From Mycobacterium sp. IS-836 (lineage in GTDB: Bacteria; Actinomycetota; Actinomycetes; Mycobacteriales; Mycobacteriaceae): a stretch of DNA of 64,000 nucleotides. The position numbers and the translations under genes are program-made. The DNA lies in the NCBI RefSeq assembly GCF_001954275.1, contig NZ_MBEU01000021.1, positions 62,001 through 126,000 on the forward strand. The letters are read 5' to 3'. Positions 9,859 to 19,567 of the stretch are shown piece after piece. How positions within the stretch are numbered: the stretch's first letter is position 1; every line of letters begins with the position of its first letter. Below the pieces are notes generated by a model. The model searched no databases and was not told where the DNA came from. It was given only the letters and a program-made list of their open reading frames with translations.

Positions 9859-9908
9859 ACCGCACCGCGTACCCGCGCCATTCCGCGGCAAACCGGACCG
9901 GGGGCCGG

Positions 9909-10241
9909 CTATTTGGCTGGCAGGCTGCGCGCGTAGCCGACGCCTCGCGTCACCCAACCCTGAAGCTGGCGCTTGGTTTTCACACCCTCGGCGTCAACGC
10001 GCAACCAGCCCCGGGCTTCCCGGCCCGCCATCACCATGGCGCTGACGTGGTCGCGTTCCAGCAGCTTGTCGGTGTCGTCCGGCGGTACCCGCACCAGCAA
10101 TCCGCCCTGCCCGCTAGCGGCGACGGACATGTTGCCGTTCACCAGGAACGCGAGGCCACCGAACATGCGCTTTTCCTCGACGCCACGCTCGGATCCGAGC
10201 AGTTCCCGGATCCGGTTGGCCAGGTCTTCGTCGTAGGCCAT
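9909..10241 (-). CDS. TfoX N-terminal domain protein (110 aa)
   Basis: Small single-domain TfoX/Sxy N-terminal family protein. Recognisable parts are the leading helix YDEDLANRIRELLG, the strand pair RMFGGLAFLVNGNM at residues 25-38 and the conserved LLVRV. The C-terminal TfoX domain present in enterobacterial competence regulators is missing, as in most actinobacterial members, so a role in competence should not be assumed. Start ATG at 10241. A perfect 14-bp inverted repeat lies about 30 bp upstream. Function unknown. Confidence 0.82.
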   Translation of the reverse strand: MAYDEDLANRIRELLGSERGVEEKRMFGGLAFLVNGNMSVAASGQGGLLVRVPPDDTDKLLERDHVSAMVMAGREARGWLRVDAEGVKTKRQLQGWVTRGVGYARSLPAK

Positions 10242-10271
10242 GCGCCGACCTTAACGCCGGCGACCGACACG

Positions 10272-10334
10272 CGCCGAGCCTGTAATTTCGCAGGCCTCTA
10301 CTCGTACTTCTGCTGCAGATTTACAGGCTCGGCG
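10272..10334. repeat. Perfect 14-bp inverted repeat with 35-nt loop
   Basis: CGCCGAGCCTGTAA at 10272-10285 is exactly complementary to TTACAGGCTCGGCG at 10321-10334. The arms enclose 35 nt containing CTGCTGCAG and fill the gap between the deazaflavin-type gene (ends 10353) and the TfoX-like gene (starts 10241), both read leftward. It could be a terminator-like hairpin, a processed leader, or a dispersed intergenic palindrome; no U-tract follows on either strand. Confidence 0.7.
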
Positions 10335-10352
10335 AATATGCCGAACGCGGTG

Positions 10353-10742
10353 TCAGTCCAAGTCCACCCGAATGGTGAGCAGGTCGCTGCCCATCAGGCG
10401 CACCACGGCGCTGTTGAGCCGGGGGAGGTTGCCCAGCCGCCGCAACGCGTCGTCGTCGGGCATGAGGTGAGCCGTTCCGTTTCGCCACCGACCGCCAACG
10501 CGCACCCGAACGGCCGAGTTGGCCTTGATGTTTCGGACGTAGTCGGAACGCTCACCGTGCTCGGAGACCATCCAGAACTGGTTGTCCACCACGCGACCGC
10601 CGACCGCGGTGCGCCGCGGCTGCCCCGATTTGCGGCCGACGGTCTCGAGCATGGTCACGGGCAGTTGCCGCCCCACCGGGTTCACCACCAGACGCTGGAC
10701 GCGGTGGACGACTCGCCGCTTCAAATCCCTCAGGTCGGTCAC
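10353..10742 (-). CDS. Deazaflavin (F420)-dependent nitroreductase family protein, Ddn-like (129 aa)
   Basis: Split beta-barrel flavin/deazaflavin-binding protein of the DUF385/Ddn family, which uses F420H2 to reduce quinones, fatty acids or nitro compounds. The family signature is visible: LETVGRKSGQPRRTAVGG near residues 32-49, NQFWMVSEHG at 54-63, and YVRNIKANSAVRVRVGGRWRNG, followed by the C-terminal strand. A basic N-terminal helix (RDLKRRVVHRVQRLV) could aid membrane association. ATG start at 10742, 30 bp downstream of the next gene on the same strand. Substrate unknown. Confidence 0.85.
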   Translation of the reverse strand: MTDLRDLKRRVVHRVQRLVVNPVGRQLPVTMLETVGRKSGQPRRTAVGGRVVDNQFWMVSEHGERSDYVRNIKANSAVRVRVGGRWRNGTAHLMPDDDALRRLGNLPRLNSAVVRLMGSDLLTIRVDLD

Positions 10743-10772
10743 GTCCCCGATTGTGGCAGCATCCGGCGGGGT

Positions 10773-11264
10773 CTACGCGGGCCGGCGAGCCGGGACGCCG
10801 ACGGCGCGCAGGACCCACTCGCGGGGCACGTCGAATGCCAGCGACCGGCGCGGGATGGTGGTCAGCACCGCTTCGGGGATGGCCGTTTTGTATCGCAGCG
10901 ACAGGTGACCGGAGAACGCCGGGTCGACCTGGCTGACGTCGACGTCGAGCGCGAGACCGCTCTCGGAGAATTCCGCCCTGACCGGTCCGCTCTGGGCCGC
11001 GTCCCAGCGCCGGTCGATGGCTCGACCCGCCAATTTCGGCACGGTCGACAATGTCCCGAGAACCCGCTGGGGGGTAAGGGCCAGGGAACCGGCATAGCTG
11101 CGGGTGTTGTTGCCCTTGACCACGAAACCCGGTACAGAGCCGTTGAATCGGAACGTGACCGGGACGAACTCGGCGAGATGGAGTATTCCCTCCGATTCGA
11201 CTTCGGCCCGCATGTCGGCGGGCAGTTTGCCAATGCGGAGCATCCTGCGCAGGATCACGGCCAT
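10773..11264 (-). CDS. Conserved hypothetical protein (163 aa)
   Basis: No family recognised. From the ATG at 11264 the protein starts MAVILRRMLRIGKLP and appears as a mixed beta-rich globular protein, with alternating hydrophobic strands such as FVPVTFRFNGSVPGFVVKG and LSLRYKTAI. It lacks a signal peptide and membrane helices. The frame is open to 11411, but the upstream part overlaps a terminator and the start of the next intergenic region, so it is probably not translated. It precedes the Ddn-like gene by 30 bp on the same strand and may be co-transcribed. It stands about where Rv1871c would lie, but similarity could not be confirmed. Confidence 0.65.
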   Translation of the reverse strand: MAVILRRMLRIGKLPADMRAEVESEGILHLAEFVPVTFRFNGSVPGFVVKGNNTRSYAGSLALTPQRVLGTLSTVPKLAGRAIDRRWDAAQSGPVRAEFSESGLALDVDVSQVDPAFSGHLSLRYKTAIPEAVLTTIPRRSLAFDVPREWVLRAVGVPARRPA

Positions 11265-11318
11265 CCCCGCACAGTAACGGCCCCGGCTAGCGCCTGCGCC
11301 GTTTTGCCACAGACGAAA

Positions 11319-11346
11319 ACAGCCGCCGCACGATGGCGGCGGCTGT
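11319..11346 (-). terminator. Rho-independent terminator after the proline-rich exported protein gene
   Basis: A perfect 11-bp stem, ACAGCCGCCGC/GCGGCGGCTGT, closes a 6-nt loop. Read on the minus strand it is followed directly by TTTTCGTCTG, a short U-tract. It begins 14 bp downstream of the stop codon at 11360. This is one of the few classical terminators visible in the window. Confidence 0.8.
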
Positions 11347-11359
11347 CTCGTTCTGCCTG

Positions 11360-11797
11360 CTAGGTCGTCGCGTACGCAACGAACTGGCCGCCAGGCAGGA
11401 AGACGCCCCACTGGTTTACGGCCGGGTTAAACACGACGGGGTAGTCGACCGGTTGACCCGGCGGCATCCAGCGCGCCGGAAGCCCGTAGCCAATCGGGTC
11501 GTTGTAGTGCCCCGGTGGCGGGAATCCGCCCTGTCCCGGTGGGAGCGGCGTGCCCGGACCGTTGCAGTTGACGCCCGGGCCGCCGTTACAAATCGGCTGT
11601 CCCGGGATGATCGGTCCCTGACCCGGCACGTTCGGTCCCGGCACATTCGGCCCCGGCACGTTCGGTCCCGGAATGTTCGGGCCAGGCACATTCGGGCCGT
11701 TCGGATCGGCTTGCGCCAACCCGGCACCCAATCCGAGCGCGCCGGACGTCAAAGCACCTGCAATTGCGGCGCCAGCAGCGATTCTGTTCAACCTCAT
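11360..11797 (-). CDS. Exported proline/asparagine-rich protein with GPNVP repeats (145 aa)
   Basis: Secreted or cell-wall protein of unknown function. Residues 1-30 form a Sec signal peptide (MRLNRIAAGAAIAGALTSG...GLAQA, cleavage before DPNGP). The mature protein begins with five or more NVPGP pentapeptides (residues about 33-60), then a GQPICNGGPGVNCNG pair of cysteines and a compact aromatic C-terminus (HYNDPIGYGLPARWMPPGQPVDYPVVFNP). The ATG at 11797 has a good AAGGAG ribosome site. The pentapeptides come from a 15-bp DNA tandem repeat and could vary in number between strains. A strong terminator follows. Function is not known. Confidence 0.85.
   Translation of the reverse strand: MRLNRIAAGAAIAGALTSGALGLGAGLAQADPNGPNVPGPNIPGPNVPGPNVPGPNVPGQGPIIPGQPICNGGPGVNCNGPGTPLPPGQGGFPPPGHYNDPIGYGLPARWMPPGQPVDYPVVFNPAVNQWGVFLPGGQFVAYATT
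11625..11699. repeat. Five-unit 15-bp tandem repeat inside coding sequence
   Basis: Five contiguous 15-bp units (11625, 11640, 11655, 11670, 11685). Units 1 and 3 are identical (GGCACGTTCGGTCCC); the others differ at 2-4 positions. Each encodes one Pro-Gly-Pro-Asn-Val/Ile step in the reverse-strand protein. Unit length is a multiple of three, so copy-number changes would keep the frame. Confidence 0.85.
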
Positions 11798-11907
11798 GGT
11801 GAACTCCTTATCCAGCCGATTGGCCGCATCCAGCAGCCTCACAGCAGCGATTTGTTGTTCGTCACCCGCGCAGTTGCTAAACGTCGGGATAGAGGTGAAC
11901 CCCCCGG

Positions 11908-11945
11908 CCGGTCCTCCCTCTGCCCTGAGGCCTACCCAGGACCGG
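11908..11945. repeat. Inverted repeat in the lon downstream region
   Basis: CCGGTCCT at 11908-11915 pairs with AGGACCGG at 11938-11945 across 22 nt; flanking C and G runs could extend the helix. A shorter stem, GAGGT-CAAA-ACCTC, lies at 11948-11961, closer to the lon stop at 11972. These could end lon transcripts, though neither has a convincing U-tract. The rest of the 174-bp gap shows no gene. Confidence 0.45.
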
Positions 11946-11971
11946 GGGAGGTCAAAACCTCAACAGCCGCA

Positions 11972-14296
<2,325 letters not shown>

Positions 14297-14369
14297 TCGT
14301 CCTCCAAAGGTTTAGTCTGTTGCGCTCAACCCTGGTTGGACGTGGTTTGTTCCCGGGTAAATCGTCGCG

Positions 14370-14918
14370 TCAGTGGGCCGCCGCGCGCTGGCGCGCCCGA
14401 AAAGCCTGGACCTTCACCTTGTTTCCGCAGGTGCTCATCCCGCACCAGTGCCGGTTTTTCGCTCTGGACGAATCGACGTAGAGGCGCGTGCATCCGGGAT
14501 GTGCGCAACGTTTGACGTTGTCGAGGTCGGGTCCGGCGATGAGGTCGAGTAGATCCGCGGCGAGGCTGGCGAGCAGTCGCGGCGCGGTGCCCTCGCGGCG
14601 GGTGGCGCCGGTGCGCAGCAATCGCGGCGCGAGCTGGGGTTGCGACGCCCACTCGTTGAGCAGGTCGACGTCGGCGACCTGGGGCCGGCGCCCCTCGAGT
14701 CGCGCGATGACGGTGCGGTAGCTGGCCTCGCGCAGCTCGATGGCCGCGACGAGCTCGTCGTCGGTGACGTCGATCGCGTCGTCCAGCAGTCCCGCCTGGA
14801 CCGCCCAATCCGACAGCAGCCGAGGATCGGTCAGCAGTTCCTCGCGCTCCGACATGCGGCGTTTCAGCGTGCTCGCGAAGTCGAGGCATCGCCGACCGCT
14901 CACGTAGACGAATTTCAT
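14370..14918 (-). CDS. CGNR zinc-finger transcriptional regulator (182 aa)
   Basis: Probable DNA-binding regulator: an N-terminal ABATE-type stress-sensing helical domain (GRRCLDFASTL near residues 8-18 is its usual opening) followed by a C-terminal zinc ribbon with two Cys-x4-Cys pairs, CAHPGC and CGMSTC, at about residues 139-166. The final motif reads CGNK instead of CGNR. ATG at 14918. It is transcribed divergently from a 67-aa exported peptide gene; the 94-bp gap contains a promoter-like TTGACA and three ATGTAAC-type half-sites, suggesting autoregulation and control of the neighbour. The effector is unknown. Confidence 0.85.
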   Translation of the reverse strand: MKFVYVSGRRCLDFASTLKRRMSEREELLTDPRLLSDWAVQAGLLDDAIDVTDDELVAAIELREASYRTVIARLEGRRPQVADVDLLNEWASQPQLAPRLLRTGATRREGTAPRLLASLAADLLDLIAGPDLDNVKRCAHPGCTRLYVDSSRAKNRHWCGMSTCGNKVKVQAFRARQRAAAH

Positions 14919-14979
14919 GTAACCACCTTGACAGGTTTCACGTCGCGGAGCAAGATGTAACTATCTAAGACGGTTACAT
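14917..14979. promoter_or_regulatory. Divergent promoter region with ATGTAAC inverted repeat, candidate CGNR operator
   Basis: ATGTAAC at 14955-14961 and GTTACAT at 14973-14979 form a perfect 7-bp inverted repeat with an 11-bp spacer. A third ATGTAAC lies at 14917-14923, overlapping the regulator start codon. A TTGACA -35-like hexamer at 14928-14933, with CAAGAT 17 bp further on, points rightward to the exported peptide gene. The palindrome would sit at the start of that transcript, suiting repression. Binding by the CGNR protein is inference. Confidence 0.55.
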
Positions 14980-15012
14980 GGCTAGTAAGCGAAACGGTTA
15001 GGAGCCTTCGAC

Positions 15013-15216
15013 ATGATCACGAAAATGCTTGTCAGCGCAGCGATCTTCGGCTCTGTTATTGCGGGAGCGGCGCCGGCCGGCGCCGACCCGGGCCAGTCGG
15101 ACCAAAACATCTTCGGCGGCCTGACGTGCGACTGCCAGCAGACACCCCCAGCCGGCGGCGCGGTCCAGAACGACGAGATTGATCGCGGAATCTGGGCGGG
15201 TCTCGCTCCCGGCTAG
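15013..15216 (+). CDS. Small exported protein (67 aa)
   Basis: Very small predicted secreted protein. The Sec signal is MITKMLVSAAIFGSVIAGAAPAGA, leaving a mature peptide of about 43 residues (DPGQSDQNIFGGLTCDCQQTPP...) with a C-D-C motif. An upstream TTAGGAG at about 14999-15005 is a good ribosome site for the ATG at 15013. Such Asp-Pro-starting mini exported proteins are common in mycobacteria and have no assigned role. Divergent from the CGNR regulator and probably under its control; a hairpin region follows the stop. Confidence 0.75.
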   Translation: MITKMLVSAAIFGSVIAGAAPAGADPGQSDQNIFGGLTCDCQQTPPAGGAVQNDEIDRGIWAGLAPG

Positions 15217-15231
15217 CCAGCTAGGGCGCCC

Positions 15232-15280
15232 AACGTGCGGCTGGCTTCACGTTCGACATCGAACGTGCGGCTGGCCGCAC
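15232..15280. terminator. Convergent intergenic hairpin with direct repeat
   Basis: AACGTGCGGCTGGC occurs at 15232-15245 and again at 15262-15275. Within it GTGCGGC-TG-GCCGCAC (15265-15280) forms a 7-bp stem and ACGTTCG-ACAT-CGAACGT (15249-15266) another. It lies between the convergent peptide and lldD2 genes and likely ends one or both transcripts, though no T-run follows. Confidence 0.5.
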
Positions 15281-15287
15281 GCTCGCG

Positions 15288-16541
15288 TCAGTCCGAGCGC
15301 GCAGGGGGATCGACGGGGCCCAGCCGCCGCAGCTGCGTCACGTGCTTGGGCGAAAGCTCCTCCAGACAGGTGACACCCAGCAGGCCCATCGTCCTGATCA
15401 GACCGGTCTGCAGGATCTCGATGGCGCGGTTGACGCCCGCCTCACCGCCGGCCATCAGCCCATAGAGATAAGCCCGCCCGACGAGCGCGCACCGCGCCCC
15501 CAACGCAATCGCCGCGACGATGTCCGCGCCGGACATGATTCCGGTGTCCACCAGGATCTCGGTGTCGTGGCCGAGCTCACGGGCGACTGTGGGCAATAGA
15601 TGGAAGGGCACCGGGGCCCGATCCAGTTGGCGGCCACCGTGATTGGACAACACGATGCCGTCGACTCCGCGGTCGACGACGGCGCGGGCATCGTCGAGGG
15701 TCTGGATACCTTTCACGACGAGCTTTCCCGGCCATCGGGACTTGATCCACTCCAGATCCGCGAAGGTGAGGCTGGGATCGAACATCGTGCTCAGATACTC
15801 ACCGACGGTCCCGGGCCAGCGGTCCAGCGACGCGAATGCCAGCGGCTCGGTAGTCAAGAGATCGAACCACCACTTCGGGTGCGGCACGGCGTCAAGGACG
15901 GTTCGCAGCGTCAGCGCCGGTGGGATCGTCATCCCGTTGCGGTTGTCGCGAAATCGCGCACCGGCGACCGGCACGTCGACGGTGACCAGCAGGGTGTCGA
16001 AGCCGGCGTCGGCCGCGCGTTGCACCAGCGCCATCGAGCGCTCGCGGTCGCGCCACATGTAGAGCTGAAACCACTTCCGCCCCTGGGGCACAGCGGTCAC
16101 GAGGTCTTCGATCGCACAGGTACCGAGTGTGGACAGCGAGAACGGAATACCGGCGCTGGCCGCCGCCCGTGCGCCCGCGATCTCGCCCTCGGTGTGCATC
16201 AGGCGGGTGAACCCGGTCGGCGCGATCCCGAATGGCAGCACAACCGGTTGGCCGAGCACGTTCCAGCCGGCGGTCACGTTGCTGACGTCGCGCAGGATCG
16301 TCGGATGAAATTCGATGTCGCGGAACGCTTGTCGGGCTCGCTGCAGGGACAACTCGTCTTCGGCGGCGCCGTCGGCATAGTCGAACGCCGCCTTGGGGGT
16401 GCGCCGCTTGGCGATTCGCCGCAGATCGTCGATGGTGAAGGCGGCGTCGAGGCGCCGCGTCGTAGCGTTGAACCGGGGTCTTCTGAATTGGATCAGCGGT
16501 GCCAGATCGCGCACTTTGGGCACTCGCCGTTTGACCGCCAT
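15288..16541 (-). CDS. lldD2: FMN-dependent L-lactate dehydrogenase LldD2 (417 aa)
   Basis: Membrane-associated, quinone-linked alpha-hydroxyacid dehydrogenase oxidising L-lactate to pyruvate. It carries the [13 protein letters not shown] start of the FMN domain near residue 50, [18 protein letters not shown], the [20 protein letters not shown] region, and the catalytic SNHGGRQLD loop near residue 300 with the His-Gly-Gly-Arg signature. Length matches M. tuberculosis LldD2 (Rv1872c, 414 aa), required there for growth on lactate. ATG at 16541, only 18 bp from the divergent DUF1810 gene start, so both promoters must overlap the opposite coding sequence. No lactate-responsive regulator is adjacent. 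Confidence 0.93.
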   Translation of the reverse strand: MAVKRRVPKVRDLAPLIQFRRPRFNATTRRLDAAFTIDDLRRIAKRRTPKAAFDYADGAAEDELSLQRARQAFRDIEFHPTILRDVSNVTAGWNVLGQPVVLPFGIAPTGFTRLMHTEGEIAGARAAASAGIPFSLSTLGTCAIEDLVTAVPQGRKWFQLYMWRDRERSMALVQRAADAGFDTLLVTVDVPVAGARFRDNRNGMTIPPALTLRTVLDAVPHPKWWFDLLTTEPLAFASLDRWPGTVGEYLSTMFDPSLTFADLEWIKSRWPGKLVVKGIQTLDDARAVVDRGVDGIVLSNHGGRQLDRAPVPFHLLPTVARELGHDTEILVDTGIMSGADIVAAIALGARCALVGRAYLYGLMAGGEAGVNRAIEILQTGLIRTMGLLGVTCLEELSPKHVTQLRRLGPVDPPARSD

Positions 16542-16559
16542 GTGTGCAACCGTAGTCGT

Positions 16560-16997
16560 ATGGCGTCGGCAGCCGACCCCTTCGACCTGAAGCGTTTCGT
16601 TGACGCCCAGGCCCCCGTCTACCGCAGCGTCGTCGACGAGTTACGCGACGGGCGCAAGCGCGGTCACTGGATGTGGTTCGTGTTTCCGCAACTTCGTGGG
16701 CTGGGCAGCAGCCCGATGGCGGACCACTACGGCATCGCCTCCCTCGAGGAAGCCCGCGCCTATCTGCGGCACGACCCGCTCGGGCCGCGATTGCATGAAT
16801 GCGCCCAGCTGGTGAACGAGGTGCAGGGGCGTTCGATCGCGCAGATATTCGGTTCTCCCGACGACCTCAAGCTGCGTTCGTCGATGACGCTGTTCGCCCG
16901 CGCAGCCGAGGACAACGCGGACTTCGTGGCGCTGCTCGACCGGTACTACGACGGCGAGGAAGACCAGCTGACAGTGGCGCGGCTGCGGCGTTCCTAA
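16560..16997 (+). CDS. DUF1810 protein (Rv1873-type, 145 aa)
   Basis: Small helical cytosolic protein of DUF1810. Family motifs are [12 protein letters not shown] at residues 6-17, [19 protein letters not shown] at about 31-49, [26 protein letters not shown] text, and [18 protein letters not shown]. tuberculosis Rv1873 is also 145 residues and has a known helical structure but no function. ATG at 16560. Divergent from lldD2 with an 18-bp gap, and overlapping the convergent amylase stop by 4 bp. Confidence 0.88.
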   Translation: MASAADPFDLKRFVDAQAPVYRSVVDELRDGRKRGHWMWFVFPQLRGLGSSPMADHYGIASLEEARAYLRHDPLGPRLHECAQLVNEVQGRSIAQIFGSPDDLKLRSSMTLFARAAEDNADFVALLDRYYDGEEDQLTVARLRRS

Positions 16998-18298
16998 ACG
17001 GGGCTCAGGATGCGCCAGCCATGGGGCTCGACGGCCAGCGTCTGCACGACGTCCTGGGGCGGGGCCGCCGATCCGGCGACAATCTGAGCTCGTGCCGCGC
17101 CGAGTTCGGAGAGGACCAGCTGGAGGGGCTCGTCGTCGATGTTGAGCGCCACCAGCAGTGCGTTCTCGCCGCTGCGCGTCTCGTAGACGTAGTGCCGGTT
17201 GGTCAGCCGAAGCGCGGTGGTGGACGCCGAATGCAGCCAGGCGTGGCGGCGCCGCAGCCCGACGAGGTATTGGTGCAGCGCCCACACCTCGGTGCCGAAC
17301 GCATCCAATTGCACTGGGGGAGAGGCGAACTCCGGGCGGACCGCGTCGTCTCCGCCGTAGCGCTCTTCCTTCACCCCGCGAAGGGCGAACTCGTCGCCGG
17401 CGTACACGCTGGGCACGCCGCCCACCGTCAGCAGAATCACCAGCGCATGAGCCAGATGTGCGGAGTTTTCCAGCCGGCTGGCGATGCGGGTGACGTCGTG
17501 GTTGCCGACGAATGTCAGCGGGGCGAAGCTGGCGAGGAAAGTGTTGTGTCGCTGCAGCGCCCAGTCCAGCTCGAAAAAGTTGGCGTCGTTGAGCGCGCTC
17601 CAGATCGCCTTCCACAGCTCGTATTGGGTGGCGGAGTCGAACTTGGCCGCATCCACGACCGCGGCATAGTCGCCGTGGATGAGCTCGCCGACGAACCAGG
17701 CGTCCGGATGTAGTTCGCGGACCTTAGGCAGGGTAGAGGCCCAGAAGTGTTGTGGCACAATGTAAGCGGCATCCAGGCGCCAGCCGTCCGCGCCGCGGCG
17801 CAGCCAGTGCGCCATCACGTCAGCCGTGTACGCGACGACCTCGGGATTGTCGTGGTTGAGGGTGATGAGTTCGGAATGGCCCTCGAAGGTGTGGAATCGG
17901 CCCGGGCGCCCGCGAAACCAGCTTGCCGCCGCGTCGTTGTGCGGCGCCTCGCGATACCGCGGGAAGTCGACGCCGACGTGGTTGAACACGCCGTCGAGCA
18001 GGATGCGCAGCCCGCGGCGGTGCGCCTCGGCGACGAGGTAGTCGAAGTCGGTGTCGTCACCGAGGCGCGGGTCGATGCGGTAGTGATCGGTGGTGTCGTA
18101 ACCGTGTGTGCGCGAGGCAAAGATCGGCCCCAGCGCGATCCCCGACGCTCCCAACGCGATGGCGTGGTCGAACCAATTCACCAGCCGCCGCAGCCGGTGT
18201 TCCTCGGGATCCGGCGGCTCGGTCGCCGGAAACGCGCCGACGAACCCCAGCGGATAGACCTGCCACCAGATCGCGTGGGGAACCCAGGACGGGGTCAC
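16994..18298 (-). CDS. Glycoside hydrolase family 13 (alpha-amylase-type) protein (434 aa)
   Basis: Single-chain GH13 TIM-barrel enzyme acting on alpha-glucans or related sugars; cytosolic, as no signal peptide is present. Conserved regions in order are DGVFNHVGVDFP (region I), GADGWRLDAAYIVP with the nucleophile Asp (II), the acid/base Glu in WFVGELIHG (III), and FVGNHDVTR (IV). A short beta-rich C-terminal domain ends in RILSPV. The GTG at 18298 gives DVTPSWVPHAIWWQVYPLGF. Its start lies 10 bp downstream of the ahpD stop, so it may be a read-through member of the ahpC-ahpD transcript. Substrate specificity cannot be read. Confidence 0.88.
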   Translation of the reverse strand: MTPSWVPHAIWWQVYPLGFVGAFPATEPPDPEEHRLRRLVNWFDHAIALGASGIALGPIFASRTHGYDTTDHYRIDPRLGDDTDFDYLVAEAHRRGLRILLDGVFNHVGVDFPRYREAPHNDAAASWFRGRPGRFHTFEGHSELITLNHDNPEVVAYTADVMAHWLRRGADGWRLDAAYIVPQHFWASTLPKVRELHPDAWFVGELIHGDYAAVVDAAKFDSATQYELWKAIWSALNDANFFELDWALQRHNTFLASFAPLTFVGNHDVTRIASRLENSAHLAHALVILLTVGGVPSVYAGDEFALRGVKEERYGGDDAVRPEFASPPVQLDAFGTEVWALHQYLVGLRRRHAWLHSASTTALRLTNRHYVYETRSGENALLVALNIDDEPLQLVLSELGAARAQIVAGSAAPPQDVVQTLAVEPHGWRILSPV

Positions 18299-18308
18299 GT
18301 CGCGGCGA

Positions 18309-18845
18309 TCAGCCGACAGCCGCCAGTGTCTGCGAGGCGGTAATCGCCTGTGCCACACCGGCAATGATGGCGGCGGCCTTCAACGCCTCCAGGATGGCCT
18401 CGCGGCTGATCCCCGCCTCGCGCAGCGCGTGCTCGTGGGCGACCATACAGTGTGAGCAACCGTTGATCGACGACACCGCGAAACACCAGAGTTCGAAGTT
18501 CGCCTTGTCCACACCCGGATTGCCGATCACATTCATTCGCAGTCCCGGCCGCAGGTCGTCGTAGGCGCCTTCGAGGAAGCCGCGGCCGCGGTAGAAGACG
18601 TTGTTCATGCCCATGATGGACGCGGCGGCCAATGCGGCCTGGTATGCCTCGGCGGACAGGTTGTCGGCGGCATCCGTGCCAATCTCGTTCAGCACCTGGG
18701 TGTTTCGGGTGGCCACGGCACTGGCCAACAAGGTGCCCCACAGCTGCTCGGAGTCCAGGACGGTGCTGCGGGTGATCGAGCCCAGGTTGAGCTTGAGATC
18801 CTTGGCGTACTCGGGCAGGGCGGCCTTGAGCGTCTCTACGGTCAT
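18309..18845 (-). CDS. ahpD: Alkyl hydroperoxide reductase subunit AhpD (178 aa)
   Basis: Thiol oxidoreductase that recycles AhpC using electrons from dihydrolipoamide in mycobacteria. The catalytic centre is intact: Glu118, Cys130-Ser-His-Cys133 and His137 ([22 protein letters not shown]). Length matches M. tuberculosis AhpD (177 aa). The start is the ATG at 18845, 32 bp downstream of the ahpC stop, and both genes form one transcript. In M. tuberculosis the pair is elsewhere and its regulator is broken; here the locus has its own oxyR. Confidence 0.96.
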   Translation of the reverse strand: MTVETLKAALPEYAKDLKLNLGSITRSTVLDSEQLWGTLLASAVATRNTQVLNEIGTDAADNLSAEAYQAALAAASIMGMNNVFYRGRGFLEGAYDDLRPGLRMNVIGNPGVDKANFELWCFAVSSINGCSHCMVAHEHALREAGISREAILEALKAAAIIAGVAQAITASQTLAAVG

Positions 18846-18877
18846 GTCGCGTCTTCCAATCGTGATCAGGCCTGGGA

Positions 18878-19465
18878 TCAGGCGGAGGCCTTGAGCAACT
18901 CGCCGGCGTCCAGCGTCGGGTCGCCCTTGCGCCAGTTGCACGCACACAGCTCGTCGGACTGCAGGGCGTCCAGCACGCGCAGCACCTCGTCCACGTTACG
19001 CCCCACGGATCCCGCGGTCGCCGACACGAATTGGATCTCGTTGTTGGGGTCGACGAGGAAGGTCACCCGGTCCGCGACGCCGTCGGCGTTGAGCACCCCG
19101 GTGGCTTCGACGAGTTCCCGCTTGATGTCGGACAGCATCGGGAACGGCAGCCGCTTGAGGTCTTCGTGCTGCGCGCGCCACTGGAAGTGCACGAATTCGC
19201 TGTCGATCGAGACGCCCAGGATTTGCGCGTCGCGGTCGGAGAACTCGTCGTTCAGCTTGCCGAACGCCGCGATCTCGGTCGGGCACACGAAGGTGAAGTC
19301 CTTCGGCCAGAAGAACACCACACGCCACTTGCCGGGGTGGTCCTCATTGGTGATCGTGGTGAAGTAGTCGCCTGGTTGCTGGGCGTCGACCTTCGACAGG
19401 TCGCCACCGATCAGCGCGGTGAGCTGGTAGGCGGGGAATTGGTCGCCGATCGTCAGCAATGCCAT
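18878..19465 (-). CDS. ahpC: Alkyl hydroperoxide reductase AhpC, 2-Cys peroxiredoxin (195 aa)
   Basis: Peroxiredoxin that reduces hydrogen peroxide, organic hydroperoxides and peroxynitrite. Peroxidatic Cys61 sits in DFTFVCPTE, and resolving Cys174 and Cys176 in ELCACNW, the mycobacterial three-cysteine arrangement. Exactly 195 residues, as in M. tuberculosis. ATG at 19465 with AAGGAGCGGAC upstream. Divergently transcribed from an intact oxyR across a 102-bp gap. High expression under peroxide stress is expected from the family context. Confidence 0.97.
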   Translation of the reverse strand: MALLTIGDQFPAYQLTALIGGDLSKVDAQQPGDYFTTITNEDHPGKWRVVFFWPKDFTFVCPTEIAAFGKLNDEFSDRDAQILGVSIDSEFVHFQWRAQHEDLKRLPFPMLSDIKRELVEATGVLNADGVADRVTFLVDPNNEIQFVSATAGSVGRNVDEVLRVLDALQSDELCACNWRKGDPTLDAGELLKASA

Positions 19466-19567
19466 GTCCGCTCCTTATCTGGACTTAATCAAGATTAGCT
19501 GTCTTCCCCAATGTTGCCGTGAGCTCGGTCTAAAGTAAAGGTGATATATCCCACTACACTAATAGGT
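19466..19567. promoter_or_regulatory. ahpC-oxyR divergent regulatory region
   Basis: This 102-bp gap is markedly AT-richer than its surroundings. A CTTATC hexamer at 19474-19479 and GATAAG at 19574-19579 (just inside oxyR) resemble the CTTATC/GATAAG arms described for mycobacterial OxyR sites, but they are about 100 bp apart here instead of forming one palindrome. ATATATCCCACTACACTAATAGGT before the oxyR start probably holds its promoter. Exact sites are inference. Confidence 0.6.

Noticed and set aside
15249..15266. ACGTTCGACATCGAACGT as LexA box
   Set aside because: The half-sites are in the opposite order to TCGAAC-N4-GTTCGA; it is better read as a hairpin stem between convergent genes.
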